A stretch of 64,000 bases of DNA. It comes from Sphingobium lignivorans (GTDB lineage Bacteria > Pseudomonadota > Alphaproteobacteria > Sphingomonadales > Sphingomonadaceae). The position numbers and the translations under genes are program-made. The stretch is taken from assembly GCF_014203955.1 (NCBI RefSeq), contig NZ_JACHKA010000001.1:124001-188000 (forward strand), given 5' to 3'. Of this stretch, positions 46,086 to 54,984 are shown piece by piece (the stretch's first letter is position 1; each line of letters opens with the position of its first letter). Under the pieces are notes generated by a model. It made no database searches. It saw only the letters and a list, made by a program, of their open reading frames with translations, and was not told the origin of the DNA.

Positions 46086-46754
46086 ATGACGAACGCTTCT
46101 TCCCGCTTCGCCCGCGCGCTGCTCATCGGCGGCGCGCTTGTTCTTCCCCTTGCCGGATTCGCCGGTGTCCCGGTCGGCCAGGCTCAGGCGCAGTCGCCGG
46201 CGGACGACCTCGCCCTCGTCAATCGTGCGATCCGCGCGATCACGACGATCAGCGGCAATTTCACGCAGACGGATCGCAACGGGCAGGTGCAGACCGGCAA
46301 GCTGCTGCTCAAGCAGCCAGGGCAGATCCGGTTCGATTATGGCGGCACGGGCAATGATCTGCTGATCGTTGCCGATGGGCGCTCGCTCTACATGGTCGAT
46401 TATCAGGTCAGCCAGGTCCAGCGCTGGCCGATCCGCAATTCGCCGCTGGGCGCGCTGCTCGATCCAACCCGCGACCTCACCCGCTATGGCAAGCTGATGC
46501 CGACGGGTGATCCCCGCGTGCTCTCGATTGAGGTGCGCGACCCCGATCACCCGGAATATGGCCTCATCAATCTCATCTTCACCCGCAAGGCGAGCGCGCC
46601 CGGCGGACTGGAGCTTTACGGATGGGTGGCGAAGGATGCGCAGGGGAACCGCACCAACATCCGGCTGACGAATTTGTCTTATGGTGCAGCCATCGCGGAT
46701 TCAGCCTTCAAATGGCGCGATCCGCGTCCGAACCGCGCCGGCCCCAGGCGATGA
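46086..46754 (+). CDS. lolA: outer-membrane lipoprotein carrier protein LolA
   Basis: A 222-residue periplasmic protein with a signal peptide (to about residue 36, AQAQS). The mature part has the LolA fold markers ISGNFTQTDRNG, GKLLLKQPGQIRFDYG, ADGRSLYMVDYQVSQVQRWPI, LLDP and YGLINLIFTRKASAPGGLELYGWVAKDAQGN. It ferries lipoproteins from LolCDE to the outer membrane. In many Alphaproteobacteria lolA follows ftsK, as here (107 bp). A terminator hairpin lies 160 bp downstream. Confidence 0.92.
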   Translation: MTNASSRFARALLIGGALVLPLAGFAGVPVGQAQAQSPADDLALVNRAIRAITTISGNFTQTDRNGQVQTGKLLLKQPGQIRFDYGGTGNDLLIVADGRSLYMVDYQVSQVQRWPIRNSPLGALLDPTRDLTRYGKLMPTGDPRVLSIEVRDPDHPEYGLINLIFTRKASAPGGLELYGWVAKDAQGNRTNIRLTNLSYGAAIADSAFKWRDPRPNRAGPRR

Positions 46755-46913
46755 ACCGAGGCCCGCGCGCGATGACTGGCGATGCGGCACCGGCCGTTCA
46801 TCAGCCGCTCATCTGACCGGAGCTATCCAATCTTCGTGGCGTCGGAGCGCGCCGGGATTTCCCCCCTGTTGCCCGACCGTCCCGCGCCACGCCTGCGCCA
46901 ACAGCGCTTTGGA

Positions 46914-46948
46914 AACCCCCGTTCCTGCCCCCCGGAGCGGGGGTTTTT
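46914..46948 (+). terminator. Rho-independent terminator
   Basis: AACCCCCG (46914-46921) pairs with CGGGGGTT (46938-46945) across a 16-nt loop, followed by a run of T (46944-46948). It lies downstream of the ftsK-lolA unit and 85 bp before xthA. Confidence 0.8.
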
Positions 46949-47032
46949 CGCGCCCCGCGGCCGCGCCTCCATTGTCAAAAAAAATGCGTCGACCCTTGGG
47001 TTCGCTGCCAAGGGTCGCTAGGGACATCCCCC

Positions 47033-47842
47033 ATGCCGACAAAAAGCAGTACACAGACTCTCAAGGTCGCATCCTGGAACATCAACAGCGTTCGTGCCCG
47101 GGCGGAGATCGTCGAGCGTTTCCTCACCGAGCACCAGCCCGACGTCCTCTGTCTGCAGGAAACCAAGGTCGTGAACGACTCCTTCCCGGAAGGGCTGTTC
47201 CGCAGGCTCGGCTACAATCACATGATGCTGAACGGCCAGCGCATGCATCACGGCGTTGCGATCATCAGCAAGCTTCCCATGCGCGACGAGGATCGGCTGG
47301 ACTGGCAGGCGAATGGCGAGGCGCGGCATATCGGCGTGCGGCTGGAGAACGGCCTGCGCATCGAGAATGTGTACGTACCAGCCGGGGGTGACGAGCCGGA
47401 TCGCTCGGTGAATCCCAAGTTCGGGCAGAAGCTCGATTTCATCCAGCGCATGATCGACTGGTCCGGTCGGCTGGACGGCTCGACATTGCTGCTTGGCGAT
47501 TTCAATGTCGCGCCGCTGGAATGTGACGTGTGGAGCCACAAGCAGCTTCTCAACGTGGTCAGCCACACGCCGGTCGAGGTCGAGCTGCTGACGGCCCTGC
47601 AGAATTCGCACAATTGGGTCGATCTCGGCCGCCGGTTCGTCCCGGCGCCGGAGCGGCTCTACACATGGTGGAGCTATCGCGCGCTGGATTGGGCCAAGTC
47701 CGATCGCGGACGGCGTCTCGATCATATGTGGATGAGCCCGGACGTGGCGACGGCGGCGGTCGGCCATCAGGTGATCGAGGGCGCGCGTAGCTGGACCCGC
47801 CCGTCCGACCATGCCCCCCTGATCACGGAATTCGCGTTCTGA
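47033..47842 (+). CDS. xthA: exodeoxyribonuclease III
   Basis: A 269-residue AP endonuclease/3'-5' exonuclease of the base excision repair pathway. Active-site motifs are visible: WNINSVRAR, CLQETKV with the metal-binding Glu43, YVPAGG, GDFNVAP with the catalytic Asp/Asn pair, RRLDHMWMS and the C-terminal SDHAPLI with the catalytic His. The length is typical. The stop overlaps the ribA start (TGATG), so the two are co-translated. Confidence 0.93.
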   Translation: MPTKSSTQTLKVASWNINSVRARAEIVERFLTEHQPDVLCLQETKVVNDSFPEGLFRRLGYNHMMLNGQRMHHGVAIISKLPMRDEDRLDWQANGEARHIGVRLENGLRIENVYVPAGGDEPDRSVNPKFGQKLDFIQRMIDWSGRLDGSTLLLGDFNVAPLECDVWSHKQLLNVVSHTPVEVELLTALQNSHNWVDLGRRFVPAPERLYTWWSYRALDWAKSDRGRRLDHMWMSPDVATAAVGHQVIEGARSWTRPSDHAPLITEFAF

Positions 47843-48903
47843 TGGACGGCCGCGCGGCGGCCCGCGCCATCGACGCGCTGCGCCGGGGATGGCCGGTGCG
47901 CCTCGCCGGCAAGGCGGGCGCGCTGGCGCTGCTGCCGGTGGAAGGCGCGACGCCGGAAACGCTCGCCGCTTTCGATCCGGACGGTTCCGCGGCACTGCTG
48001 CTTTCGGCAGCGCGCGGCGTGACGCTCAAGCTCGCCAACCAGCGAGAGGCTGCCGATCCGGAGGCGCCGGTGCTGATCGCGCGGGAGCGATGGATCGATG
48101 CCCCGGCTGCCATGGCGATCGCCGATCCGGTGCTCGATCTTGCCACGCCGTTCAAGGGGCCGTTCCGGGCACTGCCCGTGCCGCATGCGGACGCGGCCGG
48201 CGCCGCCCTCAATCTCGCACGGCTCGCCGGGCTGCTGCCCGCCTATTTCGTCGGCGATGCGGACGCGCCGACCGAGGCCCAGTGCACAGTCGCGGACATT
48301 GCCGCTTATGCCGATCCGCATCGGCTGGCCATCGCCGCGCGCGCCCGCCTGCCGGTCGCGGCGAGTGTCGAGGCGGAGATCGTCGCCTTCCGCTCGGTGG
48401 AGGATCCGCGCGAGCATGTCGCGCTTGTGCTGGGCGAGCGGGACGGCACCCCGCCGGTCGTGCGACTGCACAGCGAATGCCTGACCGGCGATGTGCTCGG
48501 CTCGCTCAAATGCGATTGCGGCCCGCAGCTTCATGGCGCGCTGCACGAGATTGCTCATGCCCGCTGGGGCGTGCTGCTCTACCTGCGGCAGGAAGGGCGG
48601 GGCATCGGCCTCATCAATAAGCTGCGGGCCTATGAACTGCAGGATCAGGGCTTCGACACGGTGGATGCCAACACCCGCCTCGGCTTTGCGATCGATGCGC
48701 GTGATTTCGGCGTGGCCGCCCGGATGTTGCACCTGCTCGGCATCGGCGAGGTGCGGTTGCTCACCAACAATCCCGCCAAGGTGGCGGGGCTGGAAGCGCA
48801 GGGCATCAGGGTCATCGAGCGCTTGCCGCTCGCCTTGCCGAGTAATCCGCACAATGAGCGCTATCTGGCCACCAAGCGTGATCGAACCGGACACGATCTG
48901 TGA
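47842..48903 (+). CDS. ribA: GTP cyclohydrolase II with a degenerate N-terminal extension
   Basis: A 353-residue enzyme for the first committed step of riboflavin synthesis. The catalytic RibA domain is the C-terminal 170 residues: HSECLTGDVLGSLKCDCG holds the zinc cysteines, followed by LYLRQEGRGIGLINKLRAY, DTVDANTRLGF and LLTNNPAKVAGLEAQGI. The N-terminal 185 residues sit where the DHBP-synthase half is found in bifunctional RibBA, but they lack its motifs. This extended form is common in sphingomonads. The start ATG overlaps the xthA stop. Confidence 0.9.
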   Translation: MDGRAAARAIDALRRGWPVRLAGKAGALALLPVEGATPETLAAFDPDGSAALLLSAARGVTLKLANQREAADPEAPVLIARERWIDAPAAMAIADPVLDLATPFKGPFRALPVPHADAAGAALNLARLAGLLPAYFVGDADAPTEAQCTVADIAAYADPHRLAIAARARLPVAASVEAEIVAFRSVEDPREHVALVLGERDGTPPVVRLHSECLTGDVLGSLKCDCGPQLHGALHEIAHARWGVLLYLRQEGRGIGLINKLRAYELQDQGFDTVDANTRLGFAIDARDFGVAARMLHLLGIGEVRLLTNNPAKVAGLEAQGIRVIERLPLALPSNPHNERYLATKRDRTGHDL

Positions 48904-48958
48904 GCCGGTGCAGCGGCGGGATCCTGCGGACTCTCCCGGGATGAGGGGCGCGCACCTG

Positions 48959-49486
48959 ATGCCGGTGCCTCTCATCCGCGTCGATGGCATGGCGGGACGG
49001 CTCTCCATTGGCGATTGGTCCTGCCCCTGCGTCATCGGCAAGGGCGGCCTCCTCGCAGCAGCCGACAAGCGGGAGGGCGATGGGGCGACGCCGCTGGGCG
49101 ACTGGCCGGTCCGCGCCGCCCTTTTACGTCCCGGCCGCATCGACCGGGCAGACGCCCCGGCAATTCCCTGGCGCTGGATCAGGGACAATGACGGCTGGTG
49201 CGATGATCCTGCCGATCCCGCCTATAATCGCCCGGTCCGGCTTCCCCGCGCCACGAGCCACGAGCGCCTCGCGCGCGCGGATCAGGCCTATGATGTCATC
49301 ATCGTCCTCGGCCACAATGATGCGCCGCCGGTGCCGGGCATGGGCAGCGCCATCTTCTTCCACCAATGGGTCATCGGCGCGGACGGCTCGCCAAAAGCGA
49401 CCGAAGGTTGCGTGGCGGTAGCACCGCAGGACATGCGCGAGGCGCTGGGACGACTACAGCCGGGAACGGTTCTGCGGATCGGGTGA
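48959..49486 (+). CDS. L,D-transpeptidase (YkuD-type) family protein
   Basis: A 175-residue protein of the L,D-transpeptidase catalytic fold, which forms or edits peptidoglycan crosslinks. The conserved His is in IFFHQW (about 135), and the nucleophile Cys151 is in TEGCVAV, matching the family's SxGCxR/V motif. Upstream residues (GATPLGDWPVRAALLRPGR) also fit. There is no clear signal peptide. The ATG at 48959 has GAGGGG 10 bp upstream; an ATG at 48941 is in frame. The last 107 bp are duplicated at 51017-51123, beyond the next gene. Confidence 0.85.
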   Translation: MPVPLIRVDGMAGRLSIGDWSCPCVIGKGGLLAAADKREGDGATPLGDWPVRAALLRPGRIDRADAPAIPWRWIRDNDGWCDDPADPAYNRPVRLPRATSHERLARADQAYDVIIVLGHNDAPPVPGMGSAIFFHQWVIGADGSPKATEGCVAVAPQDMREALGRLQPGTVLRIG

Positions 49487-49487
49487 A
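49381..49487 (+). repeat. direct repeat copy 1: 3' end of the L,D-transpeptidase gene
   Basis: This 107-bp segment recurs in direct orientation at 51017-51123 with about six mismatches, most at third codon positions. The two copies flank the S33 peptidase gene on its two sides. Confidence 0.85.
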
Positions 49488-49514
49488 TCCATGCGGCCCC
49501 TGCGCGACCGACCA

Positions 49515-50918
49515 TCAGGGCTTTACTGAAACGCTCACGGCCTTGGCCTCGCAGCGATCCGGCGCAGCCCCTGCGGTCATGAAGCGCGATACGACCTTCA
49601 CGAAGCAGTCCGGCGCCACCAGCGGCAGGAAATGCGCCGCGCCCGTCACCGTCGTGAACCGGACATCTCCGCCGGCGCCAGCAAGCGCTGCGGCATGGAG
49701 CTGGGCGCCCTCATAGGGCGTATTGGGGTCCAGCGTGCCGTGGATCACCAGCGTGCGCGGCAGTCGGGCCGGCACGTGCCCGAAAAAGGCGTCCCGATCA
49801 TACAGGGGAGCGGGGCTGCCGACCAGCAGGCCGGGTATGGCGCTGGTGAACAGGGCATCCTTTGCTTCCTCCGTGACGATGCTTGCGGTCAGGTCGCGGC
49901 GATGATTGTTCTCCGAGCCGCCGATGAGCATGATCAGAGGCATTGAAGGTGGGGACTGCGGATAGGCGCCCAGCGCCTCCATGCGGCCTTGCAGGTCAGC
50001 CGTCACTTGAGCGAGCGGCGCGGTATCATTGCGCAGAAGCCCGTCGATGATCGTCGGAATCTGGTCACGCAAATCTGAAAAGCTGAGCAGATGCCCCATG
50101 AACCGTCGCAAGTCGCCTCCCGGAACCGCCGCGCTCCAGCCGGGCTCCTTCTGAGCCAGCAGGGTCCGATAACGCTCGGTCTGTTCCGGCGTCAGGGTTG
50201 CGCGCCCTACCGCATCGACGACCTGCGTGCGGCGACTGAGATCCCATCGCTGGTCCGCCTCCGGCGGCACGAGCCCGTCGAGGATGATTCCGTCGACCCT
50301 GGCTGGCGCGGCCTGCATCATGCGCAGGATGAGCTGGGTGCCATAGGAGACGCCATAGAGATAGACTTCGCCGGTCCCCCGGTGCCGGGCGATCAGAGTC
50401 GAAAGATCATGGGCGGCATTGGTGATGGTAAAGGCCCGGGTGCGAGCGGCGTTGGCATGCATGAAGCCAATGCACGGCCCCCATTCCTGACCGGCCAGGG
50501 CGATGCCTGCGTCACTTTCGGGCGCCTCCTCCCGGGGACAGATCTTGGAGGAGTAACCCGTCCCGCGATGATCGGGAATGATGAGGTCGTGGTCGGGAAA
50601 TGCGCGTTTCAGGACCGGAAGAACCGGCAGGAAGGAGGCGCCCGGTTCGCCGGGGCCGCCGGCGACCAGCCAGATCTCGCCCCGCCGCCGGTCCGAGTTG
50701 GCGGCCGGGAACTTCCGCACGAACAACGCGATCATTTCCTTGTCGGCTGTCGACGCGCCCCCGGCGTCCAGCGGCACTGCGCTCTCGATGCACAGCGAGC
50801 CTGCGAGGACAGGAAAGGAGGTCGCGTCAGCGCAAGGCTCGAAGACCTGCGCAGCGGCCGGCTCGGACATGAGCGCAGCAAGCGCGAGCAGGCCGGGCAT
50901 CAGGAACTTTTTCAGCAT
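49515..50918 (-). CDS. alpha/beta-hydrolase, S33 tripeptidyl-aminopeptidase-like, exported
   Basis: A 467-residue protein with a signal peptide (residues 1-24, cleavage at AAAQV). The alpha/beta-hydrolase core has the oxyanion segment VAGGPGEPGASF, DHRGTGYSS, the nucleophile Ser191 in GVSYGT, the acid in HGTLDPNTPYEGAQ and the His in GAAHFLPL. The large cap and multiple cysteines fit the S33 TAP-like group that releases N-terminal peptides or prolines. The ATG at 50918 was chosen over a TTG 3 bp earlier. It lies opposite in strand to the flanking transpeptidase repeat copies. Confidence 0.85.
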   Translation of the reverse strand: MLKKFLMPGLLALAALMSEPAAAQVFEPCADATSFPVLAGSLCIESAVPLDAGGASTADKEMIALFVRKFPAANSDRRRGEIWLVAGGPGEPGASFLPVLPVLKRAFPDHDLIIPDHRGTGYSSKICPREEAPESDAGIALAGQEWGPCIGFMHANAARTRAFTITNAAHDLSTLIARHRGTGEVYLYGVSYGTQLILRMMQAAPARVDGIILDGLVPPEADQRWDLSRRTQVVDAVGRATLTPEQTERYRTLLAQKEPGWSAAVPGGDLRRFMGHLLSFSDLRDQIPTIIDGLLRNDTAPLAQVTADLQGRMEALGAYPQSPPSMPLIMLIGGSENNHRRDLTASIVTEEAKDALFTSAIPGLLVGSPAPLYDRDAFFGHVPARLPRTLVIHGTLDPNTPYEGAQLHAAALAGAGGDVRFTTVTGAAHFLPLVAPDCFVKVVSRFMTAGAAPDRCEAKAVSVSVKP

Positions 50919-51016
50919 CAAGGCCGCCTATAGCGTTTTCGAGCCGGATGGAATCATCTGCTGATCCGAAAAATGCAGAGAAAGGGACCATCATTGCAGG
51001 GGGTGACGGTCGATCC

Positions 51017-51122
51017 GGACGGCTCGCCAAAGGCGGCCGAAGGCTGCGTGGCGGTAGCACCGCAGGACATGCGCGAGGCGCTGGGACGACTACAGTGGGG
51101 AACGGTCCTGCGGATCGGGTGA
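51017..51122 (+). pseudogene. remnant 3' end of a second L,D-transpeptidase gene (direct repeat copy 2)
   Basis: This segment encodes DGSPKAAEGCVAVAPQDM and on to GTVLRIG with a TGA at 51120, essentially the same as the last 35 codons of the gene ending at 49486. Changes include T to A and P to W, and several synonymous ones. No start or upstream homologous domain is present: the preceding 70 bp only loosely resemble the parent. It appears to be the truncated end of a paralogous copy. Confidence 0.8.
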
Positions 51123-51155
51123 AGGTCCGCCTCCGGGGAGGCGGACCGCATCGTT

Positions 51156-51797
51156 TCAGCCGAAGCTCACGGTCAGCTTGCGACGCCGCAGCGCTGCGCC
51201 GGCAAGCCCCATGCCGGCGATCATCATGGCCCAGGTCGCGGATTCGGGCACCGGCGAAACAGTCACTTGTGTGGCCGTGAAGGTGATCCGGTTTTGCCCA
51301 TCGGAGGTCAGCCAGTCGACCCCTCCATAAGGCAGGCCATAGGCCAGGACAGCGGACGGCTTGTTCGGCAGCGTGAAGCCCTGGCTGGCGGTCGCGCTGT
51401 TATCCTGCCAGTTGAGGAAGAGATCGTGGAAGGCCATGCCGTTCACGTCGGCGGCATTTGCCTCATAGTCGTCGATCAGGAAACGGTCCATCGCGCCGCC
51501 GAATTCGTCGTCGGTCACGAAAGCGCGCGCGCTGTTGCTGAACGTCGCCGTATAGCCGCTGACGCTGATAAAGCCGCCGACGACAGCGTTCGAAAACAAA
51601 TAGGTGTCCGGATAGAATTCGGAGCCCATTACGCTTGTGTCCAGCAGCAATCGCGCTGTCACTTCATCACCAAGCGAGAAACGCGATTCGACCGACTCGG
51701 ATACCTGGTAAAGATTGCCGGTGATATCGATCTTGATAATCGCAGCCTGCGCTGGAATGGCTGAGGTCATCAACAACAATGCCATGAATTTCTTCAC
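51156..51797 (-). CDS. PEP-CTERM (PEPxxWA-type) sorting-domain protein
   Basis: A 213-residue exported protein. The N-terminal signal (KKFMALLLMTSAIPAQAA) leads to a beta-rich domain with ITGNLYQVSESVESRFSLGD. The C-terminal anchor reads PVPESATWAMMIAGMGLAGAALRRR, the PEPxxWA variant of the PEP-CTERM signal (Pro-Glu near residue 186, a short membrane helix, basic tail). Such proteins are sorted by an exosortase and are often exopolysaccharide-associated; no exosortase gene is in the window. The GTG start at 51797 was chosen because a perfect GGGAGG (51803-51808) lies 5 bp before it. The ATG at 51812 lies upstream of this site. Confidence 0.85.
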   Translation of the reverse strand: MKKFMALLLMTSAIPAQAAIIKIDITGNLYQVSESVESRFSLGDEVTARLLLDTSVMGSEFYPDTYLFSNAVVGGFISVSGYTATFSNSARAFVTDDEFGGAMDRFLIDDYEANAADVNGMAFHDLFLNWQDNSATASQGFTLPNKPSAVLAYGLPYGGVDWLTSDGQNRITFTATQVTVSPVPESATWAMMIAGMGLAGAALRRRKLTVSFG

Positions 51798-51802
51798 TTT
51801 TA

Positions 51803-51808
51803 CCTCCC
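51803..51808 (-). promoter_or_regulatory. ribosome-binding site deciding a GTG start
   Basis: GGGAGG on the minus strand, followed by TAAAA and the GTG at 51797-51795. It lies inside the reading frame that begins at the ATG at 51812, which argues for the GTG as the true start. Confidence 0.7.
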
Positions 51809-51983
51809 ACATCGTAAAGTGAATGCCTTATTGATGGCAGAACTGACAATGGGAGTCCAGTTTCCGCTTAAACCGGCCATGACGAAATTGGGACAGTTCT
51901 CGGTGTGCGAAGAATAAGTGTCGGAAAAGACCTGCTGATCGGGCTATTCGTTCAAGTATGAAGGGGAAGGTGGCACACCACCG

Positions 51984-53855
51984 TCATTCCGCCGCATCCT
52001 CCAGCCGCCCGCTCCGCCGCACGGCGATCTCGCCCGCTTCCGGGTTCATTCGTTCAGCTGCCTGTCGTGCCCACATCTGGGCGTAGATCCCGCCGCTGGC
52101 GAGCAGGGATGCATGCGTCCCCTGTTCGGCAATGCGGCCATCCTCCAGCACGATGATGTTGTCCGCGTGGACGATCGTCGAGAGTCGGTGCGCGACGATG
52201 ATGGTGGTGCGGCGCGCCGAGACGTCCTCCAGCACGCCCTGGATCGCGGCTTCGGTGCGGCTGTCCAGCGCACTCGTCGCTTCGTCGAGGATCAGGATCG
52301 GCGGGTCCTTCACCAGCGTCCGGGCGATGGCCACGCGCTGCTTCTCACCGCCGGAAAGCTTGAGACCCCGCTCGCCCACCCGCGTGTCGTAGCCGAGCGG
52401 CTGCGTCTCGATGAAGCGGTCGATCGCTGCGCCCCGGGCTGCGGCCTCGATGTCCGCCTGCGTCGCATCATCCCGGCCATAGCCGATGTTGAAGCCGATC
52501 GTGTCGTTGAACAGCACCATGTCCTGCGGGACGATGCCGATGGCGCGCCGCAGCGAGGTCTGCCGGACTTGCGCGATGTCCTGCCCGTCGATGAGGATGC
52601 GGCCGCCCTGGATGTCGTAGAAGCGGAACAGCAGCCGGGCGATGGTCGACTTGCCCGCGCCGCTGTGCCCGACGATGGCCAGTGTCGAGCCCGGCGGCAC
52701 GGTGAAGGAGACGTCCTTGAGGATGGTCCGCTCCGGCTCGTACCCGAAGACGACATGCTCGAACCGCACTTCGCCGGCGCGGATCTCCAGCGGCGGGGCG
52801 TCCGGCCGGTCGCGGATCTCGGCATCGGTGTCGATCAGGCGGAACATGGCTTCCATGTCGATGAGGCCCTGCCGGATCGTGCGATACACCATGCCCAGCA
52901 GGTCGAGCGGGCGGAAGAGCTGCATCAGCAAGGCATTGACCAGCACCACGTCGCCGGGCGTGAAGCGCCCCTGGCTCCAGCCCCACACGGTGAAGGCCAT
53001 CGCACCGCCCATCATGAGGTTCGTGATGAGGGCCTGCCCGATATTGAGGAAGGCGAGGCTGTTGTTGCTCTTGGTCGCGGCGTCCATGTAGCGCCGCTGC
53101 GCCTGGCTGTAGCGCGCCGCCTCGCGCTCCTCGGCGCTGAAATATTTCACCGTCTCGAAGTTGAGCAGGCTGTCGACCGCATGGGCGGTGGCGCCGGTGT
53201 CGAGGTCGACCATCTCCCGGCGCAGATTATTGCGCCATTCCGTCACCTTCTGCGTGAAGCCGATATAGGCCGCGATCATCACCAGCGTCGCGGCGACGAG
53301 GCCGAAGCCGAACTTGATCTGGAAGATCACGCAGACGGCCACCAGCTCGATCGCGGTGGGGCCGATGTTGAAGATCAGGAAGTGGAGCATCGTCTCGATC
53401 GACGACGTGCCCCGCTCGATGACGCGCGTGACGCCGCCGGTCTTGCGGTTGAGGTGAAAGCGCAGCGAGAGATTGTGCAGGTGGCGCAATGTCTGTTCGG
53501 CGATCAGCCGCTGCGCGTTGCGCCCCACCCGCTCAAAGGCGACATTGCGCAGATTGTCCGAGAGCACGCCGCCGAACCGCGCGCCGGCATAGGCAAGCAC
53601 CAGCGCGATGGCGAGGGCCACGCCGCTCTCCATGCCCGGCCCCATATTGTCGATCACGCCCTTGTAGGCGAAGGGCATCACCAGCGTGATCGCCTTGCCG
53701 GCCAGCACCAGCAGCAGCGCCAGGAGGATGCGCGCTTTCAGGCGCGGCTCGCCGGCGGGCCAGAGATAGGGCAGGAAGCGCCGTAGCGTCACCCATGCCG
53801 ATGGCGTGGTGGTCCCCTCGCCACCGGCAATCCCGTCTGCCTGCTTCATCGCCAT
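51984..53855 (-). CDS. ABC exporter, fused membrane and ATPase domains, ATM1/HMT1-like
   Basis: A 623-residue half-transporter. Six membrane helices occupy about residues 40-320 (starting LLALLLVLAGKAITLVMPFAYKGVIDN), with the long RFHLNRKTGGVTRVIERGTSSIE coupling segment typical of ATM1/ABCB7-type proteins. The nucleotide-binding domain has Walker A GHSGAGKSTI, Q-loop VPQDMVLFNDTI, signature LSGGEKQRVAIA and Walker B ILILDEATSALD. ATM1-like proteins export glutathione-linked sulfur or metal conjugates. The ATG at 53855 was chosen (another at 53849), with GGTGGGG upstream. Confidence 0.88.
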   Translation of the reverse strand: MAMKQADGIAGGEGTTTPSAWVTLRRFLPYLWPAGEPRLKARILLALLLVLAGKAITLVMPFAYKGVIDNMGPGMESGVALAIALVLAYAGARFGGVLSDNLRNVAFERVGRNAQRLIAEQTLRHLHNLSLRFHLNRKTGGVTRVIERGTSSIETMLHFLIFNIGPTAIELVAVCVIFQIKFGFGLVAATLVMIAAYIGFTQKVTEWRNNLRREMVDLDTGATAHAVDSLLNFETVKYFSAEEREAARYSQAQRRYMDAATKSNNSLAFLNIGQALITNLMMGGAMAFTVWGWSQGRFTPGDVVLVNALLMQLFRPLDLLGMVYRTIRQGLIDMEAMFRLIDTDAEIRDRPDAPPLEIRAGEVRFEHVVFGYEPERTILKDVSFTVPPGSTLAIVGHSGAGKSTIARLLFRFYDIQGGRILIDGQDIAQVRQTSLRRAIGIVPQDMVLFNDTIGFNIGYGRDDATQADIEAAARGAAIDRFIETQPLGYDTRVGERGLKLSGGEKQRVAIARTLVKDPPILILDEATSALDSRTEAAIQGVLEDVSARRTTIIVAHRLSTIVHADNIIVLEDGRIAEQGTHASLLASGGIYAQMWARQAAERMNPEAGEIAVRRSGRLEDAAE

Positions 53856-54571
53856 CCGGCCCCACCTAGGCGCGGCCGGGGCGAATGCCAATAGGGTCGG
53901 CCGGCGGGGAAACGGAATGGGGGTTGGACCGGCTGATTCACAGAGCCGGGGCGGGAGCGGCGCCCCATCAGGATGGGAAGGGGAGCGACGGCCGGCGCGT
54001 GAGCTCCACGAGGGGTCGGGAGGCCGTCCAACATTGCGCAGCGGTCTGGAAGTTCACAAAGATGATGATACGTCCGTCTCATCTTCCGCTTCCGTGACCT
54101 TCGCGGCACGTTCGATGCGAGGGACGCCAGAGCCCATCCCGGCAAGTCTGTGCGGCCAGACCGGATGAAAATGCTTCCAGTGAGAAAGAGCCATGCCTTG
54201 CCTGCCCTGCTTTCAGGAGGAGGTTTCACCATGGCTGCCATGGTGGAGGGGGTGTAGGACAGGGGAAAAGCGAGACGGTTCGGGAAAGGGGGGAACTACT
54301 CCCCGCGCCAGCTCGTCCGCGTGTGCCAGGACTGGTCGATCGAGCCGTGGCTGCGGGGACGAATGCCGAGGCCATGGCGGCGCGCTCTATCCCGTCATGA
54401 ACGACGTCCTCCCGGACTCGATCCGGGATCCCGCTTCTTCCGGTTTCTCAAACCGGCTCGACCCGTGATCCTCGAGGCAGCTGGATCCCGGATCAAGTCC
54501 GGGAGGACGAACAAAAAGGGCTGAAAAGCCTGCTTCTGGCTCCCTCAAAGTCCGCGGATGTGTCCACGCAA
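53856..54571. other. 716-bp intergenic region between the ABC exporter and the IS element
   Basis: No convincing gene was found. Short open frames on both strands lack ribosome sites and have compositions unlike proteins. The region contains a palindromic repeat at 54406-54508 and is otherwise unremarkable. It probably holds the promoter of the ABC exporter near 53870-53950, which I could not define. Confidence 0.55.
54406..54508. repeat. palindromic dispersed repeat with nested hairpin
   Basis: Arms 54406-54431 and 54483-54508 are inverted repeats over 26 bp with a single mismatch, each based on the CGGACTTGATCCGGGATCC type of sequence that recurs between genes in many alphaproteobacterial genomes. 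The 51-bp loop holds a second perfect hairpin, CCGGTTT-CTC-AAACCGG (54440-54456). The whole could form a cruciform or a long RNA hairpin. Confidence 0.75.
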
Positions 54572-54627
54572 CTAGGCCGTGAACTCATAAACGATGGAAT
54601 GCGGGTCGCCCCGTGATATGATGGAAT

Positions 54628-54936
54628 ATGGATTTTTCCTTCATCCTAGTCATCGGCCTAAGCGCGATCCTGGCCTCTGCCTCGATGATTTTCGCTGAAG
54701 TGACGTCGCGGCGCGTTTCAATCTTCCGGCTACCCTTCTTTGCGGCCTACCTTCTCGGCCTAGTTTTGATGCAGCCTTGGCGCGTCACGTCTGCCGAAGA
54801 GGCCGGGATGTCCGCAATGATGCTGGTCTTTATGGCTTTATGGGTTGCAATAGGATGGATCATAGGAGCGATCCCGACCGCTCTGATTTTGTCGATTGTC
54901 AGGTGGGTGTCTGCAACCATGAGAAGACGCGCCTAA
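54628..54936 (+). CDS. passenger gene: small membrane protein of unknown function
   Basis: A 102-residue hydrophobic protein with three predicted membrane helices (about residues 4-23, 33-48 and 64-92) and a basic tail VSATMRRRA. It lies between the left inverted repeat and the transposase remnant, and its base composition is visibly less GC-rich than the window. I recognise no family. The frame is intact although the transposase is broken, which would suit a gene kept by selection or one acquired recently. It could also be a chance open frame, since its ribosome site is weak. Confidence 0.5.
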   Translation: MDFSFILVIGLSAILASASMIFAEVTSRRVSIFRLPFFAAYLLGLVLMQPWRVTSAEEAGMSAMMLVFMALWVAIGWIIGAIPTALILSIVRWVSATMRRRA

Positions 54937-54984
54937 GGTTCTTCGCGGCTTTCATTTTTCATCGGCTTCTAATTCAGGCTCAGC

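Noticed and set aside
53846..54241. A 131-residue minus-strand frame beyond the ABC exporter
   Set aside because: No ribosome site, no recognisable domain and composition typical of non-coding GC-rich DNA.
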